Position numbers and translations under genes: made by a program
Shown here: piece by piece, positions 57,557 through 64,000 of the stretch
How positions within the stretch are numbered: position 1 is the stretch's first letter
How the letters are laid out: the number at the start of each line of letters is the position of its first letter
Notes under the pieces: generated by a model
What the model was told of the DNA's origin: nothing
Database searches by the model: none
The model's input: only the letters and a program-made list of their open reading frames with translations
NCBI GenBank assembly: GCA_902651635.1
Contig: CACRSC010001917.1
Span: 1,188,801 to 1,252,800 of the forward strand
Source of the DNA: Mastigamoeba balamuthi
Taxonomy: Eukaryota; Evosea; Mastigamoebida; Mastigamoebidae
Direction: 5' to 3'
Length of the DNA: 64,000 bases

Positions 57557-60500
57557 CTACGAAATCACTTCTGCGAGGGCTGAACATATTTGGGCAAATC
57601 TCGGCCTGTCCTCCGGCAGTTCTCCCCACGTGCTCTGCATCAGAGCGATGAACTTGCCGGTGAAGCTCTTGTGCTGCTCAATTGGTGGTCTCTTGCCGGT
57701 GATGATGCACGGGACGAGGGACATAACAGGAACTCCGTTGAAGGGGTTGTGGCGTGTCATGATTTCGTACATAACCATCCCGAATGCGTACACGTCACTC
57801 TCCTCGGAGAAGTGGCCCTTCTCAAGAACCTCAGGCGCCATCCATGCAACAGTGCCACACACCGTCATTGTCTTGTTGGCGTTCTTGATTGCGGAAAGCC
57901 CAAAGTCTACAAGAGAGTGAGCCTTTTTGATCGATGGGACGGAGATCACACCTGTAATTTTCACGTCCCATCTCGAGTTTAACAGAATGTTGGCTGCCTT
58001 GAGGTCGCGGTGGATGATTCCAGAGGAATGAATGTATCTGAAAAGGGTAAGCCCACATTTGTTATCGAGCTCACATCATTCCACGGCATGCTGATGTCAG
58101 AATTTCGACCGCTTTTGGCTGCTCGACAGAGGTTGCGGCCAAGTACTCTTTCAGGTTTCCTTGATCCATCCACTCAGTGACACTTAGGGGGAAAACAGTG
58201 AGTACATATGGTCACACGCAAGGCATACATGAACACGTTGTTGGGCTCAATTGATGCTCCCATCTGCACAATAACAAGATATTAAGAAACACGCTAAAAG
58301 AAATAAGCCATACGAATAGGACAATGGATGGATGCCGGAGACCTGAGAGAAGAGTAATCTCCTTTATCTGCTTCTGCAGCTCTGCCATTGTCGCCTGGCC
58401 CATCTGTTGATAATAGAACTTCTTGACCGCCACCGTATTCCCACGGAATTCTCTGGAGAAAAAATAACTTTACTCTTCAGTTTGTCACTAAGAAGAGAAA
58501 CGAACCCTTTGTACACTGCCCCGAAGTTACCCCTGCCTATCTGCATTTTCGAGACAGTGACCTCCTCGGGGTTAATTGCCCACGATGGCCTCTGCTTTTC
58601 CTTTGTGCTAAGCCTTTCGATCATTCCCTGCACGTCCTCCTTGGTAATTACCACTGCCAACTGATCTGTTGAACTACCAGTGATACTAGCAGTCGTGGAT
58701 GAATGAGTTCCATTGAATACGCGATTAAGGCCAACGAGTACAGCCTCACTTATGATCTCTTCCTCAACAATTCCCTTGAGCTTGAACGAGCCAACGATCT
58801 TGAGATCCGGCATGCAACTTAGCTTGGCTGCCTCCAATGGGATAACGAGTTTTTCGATTTCCTTCCTTGCTGAACTGCTCACAAATATTTGCCCTCCTTG
58901 TGCTAGACCTGACACACGAGCTGCCTTGTTCACTGTAGGCCCGAAGTAATCAACGGTTCCTCCATTCATCTCCATATCAACGTCTCCAAAGTGTATTCCC
59001 ATCCGTACACGGACCCCACGGAATGACAGTGCGTTGTCTGTGAATACCTCGGAGCAGCACTCCTGCTTTAGGAGCAATGGATCCCACTTTGCTTCCAAGA
59101 GAAGGTGCTGCGCCTCTTGACAGAACATCAGGGCATCAAGGGGCGACTGGAAGGCCAACATGAACGCATCTCCTGAAATGTCATTATTAACACACAAATG
59201 GTAAGGACTGAGTTAAGAACTTGCCCTCTGTCTTGACCTCGTATCCCCTGTGGTTCCTGAAGCAAGCTCGCATGATATCGTTGTGCAACTTTAGGGATGC
59301 CTTCATCACTGAGGAGTTCCACTCCCAGAGAGACGTGGTGCCCTGAATGTCCGTGAAAACCAGCGCTATTGTCCCCTTCGGTGCATCAACCCGATTTTCT
59401 TCCTCAAACCTCTGTGGAGCATAATTAGTAACAACAGAACCACGCCTGACAGTCACAATGTCGTCCTCGAGGATTGTGCTCATAGATGAGATATTGTAGT
59501 TGATCACCCCGAAATCAGGTCGTTGTCTGCCGTGTGTGAGAGACAGTGGCAAGAGTTAGGCTGTACTCAGGAGATTGGGCCCAGCACTGTATGATGAGTT
59601 CAGCAATCGGAGGGGGTATTCTCTTCATCTCCATTGACGGACGAAGACCATTCTCCATCACCTGGAGGGCCACCGTATGCGGATTTAATTCGTCGTAAGG
59701 AATTTCCCTGTTCATGATCTCCCACGCTATAATTCCGAAGGCTGGCGATTTGGTGAGGCAAGAGCGAACGGAGCTGACGGACAATACGTGTCACTCTTTG
59801 TCGTACAGTCGCCACCGCGCAAAACCTCTGGGGCTGTCCAAAAGATGGTCCCGATTACCGCGGAACTGTCCTTGTGCGGATCAACACCCTTGCGCGAGAA
59901 TAGGGTCAGGCCAAAGTCGCTGACCTTGGCCTGCAAATTCGAATCGAGCTGTGGGTTGTATCAGTCAGTCAAATAGGAAGCCCACCCGAGATAGTCGACC
60001 AGAATGTTACTGCTCTTGAGGTCGCGGTGGAGGATTGGCGGGTCATTCTGGTGTAGATAGGCCATCCCACGAGCGATGTCCGCGAGTATAGACATTTTCA
60101 ACCGCAAGGGAACCGCCACCGTGTCGTTGGAGAGAAGTTCCATCAGACTGCCATTTGGCATGCACTCTGCAGTGGCTGTGAGCTCGATGCGAGTGCGTGT
60201 CAGTGCTCACCTGTGACAATGATGAAGTTCTCTGCGCTTTTTGCATGACACATGAAGAGCAAGATGTTGGGATGCCTCAGCACTCTCATAACGTCCACCT
60301 CCTTCTCGAATTGCACAACCATCTCTGCGGACAGCAGATCCACACTGAACACCTTGGCAGCGACTTCAGTATTTCTCCACATCGCCTTGTACACAACACC
60401 GAAGCTCCCCTGTCCAATAACGTTGCCAAGGAGGATCTCCGAAGCGTCAACCTCGTCGTGATACGTCAGCTTCTGCCTCTTGTGGATCCAGCGTGCGAGA

Positions 60501-63500
60501 AGAAGCCCTCCCACAACAGTCAGCAACACAGCGGCCCCTCCGCCTCCTCCCACAGCACCTCCAAGAACCGCTGTTCTGTCCGCAGACTTGGCCACGTTGC
60601 TGAGAGGACACACGCCCATGAAGCACTTCTCTGGCCCAGGGCACCACGTGCAGTTGAACGACCTGAGACAGGTAGCTTGGTCCAAGACCTGGGAGCAGTC
60701 GCACAGCGTTCTGACTGCACAGAACTGACCGCACCAATCACATCCGAGAGGGGACGAGTTGCATTCCTGATATGCGGTAATGTGCGAGCAGACCGTCAAG
60801 CACGGAGTTGAGGAGCTGAGGTCGTGATCAACGGACCCAGTGGAACAGTTGAACAACCAGCAAGCTCCGCTAGAGCCCCGAGGTAAATACCCACCAGATC
60901 CGCATTGAAGGCACGGGGTTGATGGGTTTGAATCGTGGTCTGTCGAACCAGCAGGGCACAGAAAGGTGGAGCACAAGCCGACGGACTTGGCTGGCGTGTA
61001 TGACCCAGCCGCGCAATTGATGCACGGCGTCGATGAAGTGTTGTCATGGTCGACCGTTCCAACAGCGCATGTTTTCTCAATGCAGCGGCCGACGGACCCT
61101 TTGGGGGCGTAGGCCCCGGAATCACACGGCACGCACGCTGTCGTGGAATTCGAGTCTTCATCTGAAGTGCCTGCTGCGCACGCCAGCAACTCGCATATCC
61201 CATCGGAAGGGGGCCGTATGAAGTGCCCCGGCCCACAAGATACGCATGGTGTTGTCGAGTTCGAATCGTTGTCAGAAGTCTCCGCGGGGCAGGCATAGTC
61301 CTCGAGCGGCCCGAAGCTCCCCAAGGGACAATAGTGTGCCACGGTACAAACGATGCAGGGGGTGGCCGGATCCGAGTCGTCGTCCAACATACCGGCAGGG
61401 CATTGCGAAGATGCACAGGGCCCAAACGAACCAACAGAGGAGAAGTGCCCAGGGCCACAAACGGCGCACGGAGTGGACACGTTTGAATCAATATCCTGAG
61501 TTCCAGCCGGACAGGCATAATCCGAGCAGTTCCCAGAAGCAGCTTTGTACACAAAGTGATGCCCAGGCCCACACAACGTGCACGGTGTCGAAGGGTCCAT
61601 ATCATTGTCGGTCAGCCCAAAAGGACATTTGTGACACACACCTATACTGCCCGACGGCATGTAATGGCCCTTGGGGCACCTGAGACACTCTGTGGTACTG
61701 TCGGCGTCCATATCAACTGTTCCAGCGGGGCATGCTCTCGCATCGCAGTCCGTCTCTGTGTCCCCATATTGCACAAAGTGCCCTGGACCACAGAACAGGT
61801 GGAAAACTCCATAGATCTCCTGATCTGATAAGTAGCGGTTGTAGATGCGGATGTCATCAACAAGACCTTGGTAACACACAAAGTATGATCGAGTCGAACG
61901 CCCAAACAGGAATACTGGCTGCTGGTACATGTAGACACTAGTCTTCACCTTTCCTGAAAATTGCCCGTTGAGATAAACGCTGAGCTCATTCCCGTCGTAT
62001 GCGACAACAAAATGCTGCCAGATTCTGGAGGTCATTGGACTATAGAGCTCTGGCTCATTCCAAGCCGACGAAGATAACATTGTTGTATATGCCAGAATAC
62101 CGAGTACACTATCGGTAAGCGTGGGCCCCAGGACTGCCAATACCATAACCGCATATTCTTCACCATATGGACTAATCCACATAGTCAGCGTGAACGGGGA
62201 ATTCTCTGACAAACCCACATCTCCCAGAGTTGGCGATGTGAGACTGGGGCAGTTGGGCCCCTGAGCTATGTACCATCCTGTGTCTATCCACATTTGCGTA
62301 AAGTTTGCTGCGTGATCACCGACTTTTCCTGATGGCCACGTGATTCCTTCAGGATACTCAATAATGGTTGCCCCCTTCCCGTTTCCTGAGTTGTCTGACA
62401 GCCTCTCAGTCGTGTTCTCTCCCTCGAAAGACCAATGAAGAACAAGACCATTCGCAGTTGCGAATCCAGCCAGAATAATGCCGCACTTGCCCTGCACAGA
62501 GCAGTAGCTACCACACCATTCACACCGGGGAGCTGCCAGCCGGCAATCTTCCTCTTCTGAGTTATTGAGGCAGGTTGCGATGCACGGTGTTGCCGCGTCT
62601 CTGTCATGGTCAACAAATCCATCAATACACACATAAGATGAGCACTCTCCAGATGATCCCGCAGGCACGTATAACCCCGAGAAGCACGGTTGGCAGGGAG
62701 TTGACCAATTTGTATCATCGTCAATGAAGCCCGCAGGACAGTTAAACTGGCTGCAAGTTCCAAAAAAAAGATGCCCCTCCGAGTGCTTGGAGGGAATATA
62801 GACCCCGGGACCACACTGCACGCATGGCGTCGACGGATCTGAATCTGTATCTGAGGTTCCAAGAGGACAGTCAATGCATGATACCGCATATCCCTTTGGT
62901 GTATACTGCCCAGCAGAGCACGGAGCACACGCAGTCGATGTGTCGCGGTCATCATCGTAAGTTCCAGCAGAACATGCGTACGTACCGCAATATCCAGAGC
63001 TTCCCCCTGGAGTCATAAGGAAACCTATCTAAACGTGAGAAAAAAAGGGGGAATTAAAAGCCGAAAGGTACCCGCGGGTGGGCAGAGGACTCTCCACAAT
63101 GCAGCAATTTCGCTGTCAGCGAGCGAGCGATTATAGAGACGAACATCATCAAGTTGACCCTGAAAGCACAAATTGATCTTTGAGAAGTCGTAGCCCAGCG
63201 TAAGAACTGTGTTTCTTCCAAGGTCGAGACCACCTAGTGGAACGCTAAGCGCCCGCTTTCCATTGATGAACAAAACCTCTCTTGTACCGTCGTAAACAAT
63301 AGCGACATGGAACCAATCAGGACCAACCGACTTCTGCATAATCAGGGGGGTTCTTCTTCCTGTAACCTCTATATCCCTTACCCTAATGTCTAAGCACACT
63401 CCCGATGGCGCCCCTTCCACGAAGGGCCCCAAGAGGCTCAGCCATGATGAGGTGAACGTGGTGAAAGTGTAGGAGCTCTGCACCCACATCGCCAGAGTGT

Positions 63501-64000
63501 GGATAGAGCTGGAACCACCGATCCGCACGGAATCCAGGACAGGCGATGTCACGTAGGGACATTCGCTTCCTTGCATAGGCTCAAACGTGTATCGATCTGG
63601 CTCATACAACGGAGCGAGCCTTAGGGCACTTCCGAGTACTCCATTTGTCCAAACAACTCGGCTCGAGTTGTGAAGTACGCCATGCATCCCGTTACCAGAC
63701 ACATCTGAAAGTCTCTCAGCCGTAGTGGTGCCATCGAAGGTCCAGTGGAGAATGAGTCCCTCTGTCGGAGGCGGGTGCTTAACGACTGTGATGCAGCTGC
63801 CCTTGGAGGCGCACGATCGGCCACACCAGTCGCATTGCTGGGAATAGCACTCGACGGGGAGCGTGAGGAGAACGCAGGGAGACAGGCAGGCAGTGGAGGG
63901 GTCCGAGTCGTTGTCAAAGGAACCGCCGGCGCAGTCGAAGGCGGAGCAGGGGCCGGACGAGCCGCCGGGGACGAAGGCGCCGGCGCCGCAGAGGAGGCAC
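57557..64000 (-). CDS. Giant receptor: LamG/cysteine repeats, TM, kinase-cyclase-kinase (5' end outside window)
   Basis: Eleven exons are visible, reading right to left: >64000-63072, 63024-60211, 60166-60000, 59948-59783, 59741-59567, 59526-59225, 59172-58506, 58452-58314, 58263-58228, 58182-58075, 58037-57952, and the last 57906-57557. The ectodomain alternates cysteine repeats (PAGTxDxDxxxxTPCxxCGxG) with two LamG-like jellyrolls (FHVAIVYDG and [11 protein letters not shown]). One membrane span ([17 protein letters not shown]) follows. Kinase 1 shows [29 protein letters not shown] and APEVL. A class III cyclase follows, with [27 protein letters not shown] and [13 protein letters not shown]. 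Kinase 2 shows [35 protein letters not shown] and WMAPEVL. Both kinases are TKL-like with all catalytic residues. It probably senses an extracellular ligand and makes a cyclic nucleotide. Confidence 0.93.

Noticed and set aside
58506-59526. Naming the receptor cyclase a guanylyl cyclase
   Set aside because: The purine-contact residues visible (lysine and aspartate) are those of adenylyl cyclases.
1-64000. Transposons, retroelements, viral remnants, CRISPR arrays or bacterial insertions
   Set aside because: No reverse transcriptase, integrase, transposase, capsid-like frame, terminal repeat pair or spaced direct-repeat array was seen on either strand.

Overview
The window is nuclear DNA of a GC-rich, intron-rich protist. 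No bacterial operons, mobile elements, CRISPR arrays or viral remnants were seen. About 28 protein genes and two tRNA genes lie on both strands, mostly 100-600 nt apart, and nearly all protein genes are split by short introns of about 35-450 nt. An amoebozoan is the best guess. Ku70 carries a C-terminal PBZ zinc finger, as known from Dictyostelium. A huge transmembrane receptor combines two TKL-type kinases with a class III nucleotidyl cyclase. A GATA factor, PLAC8, Sel1 and DUF4215-like repeat proteins are also present. A CCP1-type tubulin carboxypeptidase suggests a flagellated cell, so a GC-rich flagellated amoeba (for example an archamoeba such as Mastigamoeba or Pelomyxa) is plausible but unproven.

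Layout. 1-16 kb: a C2/WW/Sel1/GTPase fusion, a GATA factor, a coiled-coil protein, PLAC8, a tandem-PP2C protein and CCP1. 16-25 kb: a GDP-mannose transporter, a small membrane protein, an SH3 protein, a HAD phosphatase, a cysteine-repeat surface protein and a membrane-anchored F-box protein. 25-36 kb: an F-box-like protein, bifunctional trehalose-6-phosphate synthase/phosphatase, a possible regulator, GRP94 and a SnoaL-like protein. 36-47 kb: a Ste20 kinase, threonyl-tRNA synthetase, a secreted cysteine-repeat protein, a PLD-family protein, tRNA-Glu, two unknown proteins and a folate-receptor-like protein. 47-57 kb: Ku70, an unknown protein, tRNA-Tyr, a coiled-coil protein and an alpha-oxoamine synthase fused to a quinate-dehydrogenase-like domain. 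57-64 kb: the giant receptor, whose 5' end lies beyond the window.

Gene models were built by hand from splice signals and reading-frame phase. Most close exactly in phase, which gives good confidence in exon edges. Two recurring peculiarities stand out. 5' splice sites are very often GTGCG, and seven introns appear to be GC-AG. A short TATCTCC/GGAGATA-like element recurs upstream of many start codons. Two single-N positions (3584 and 24865) are contig joins flanked by unmerged overlaps, so the apparent duplications there are assembly artefacts.
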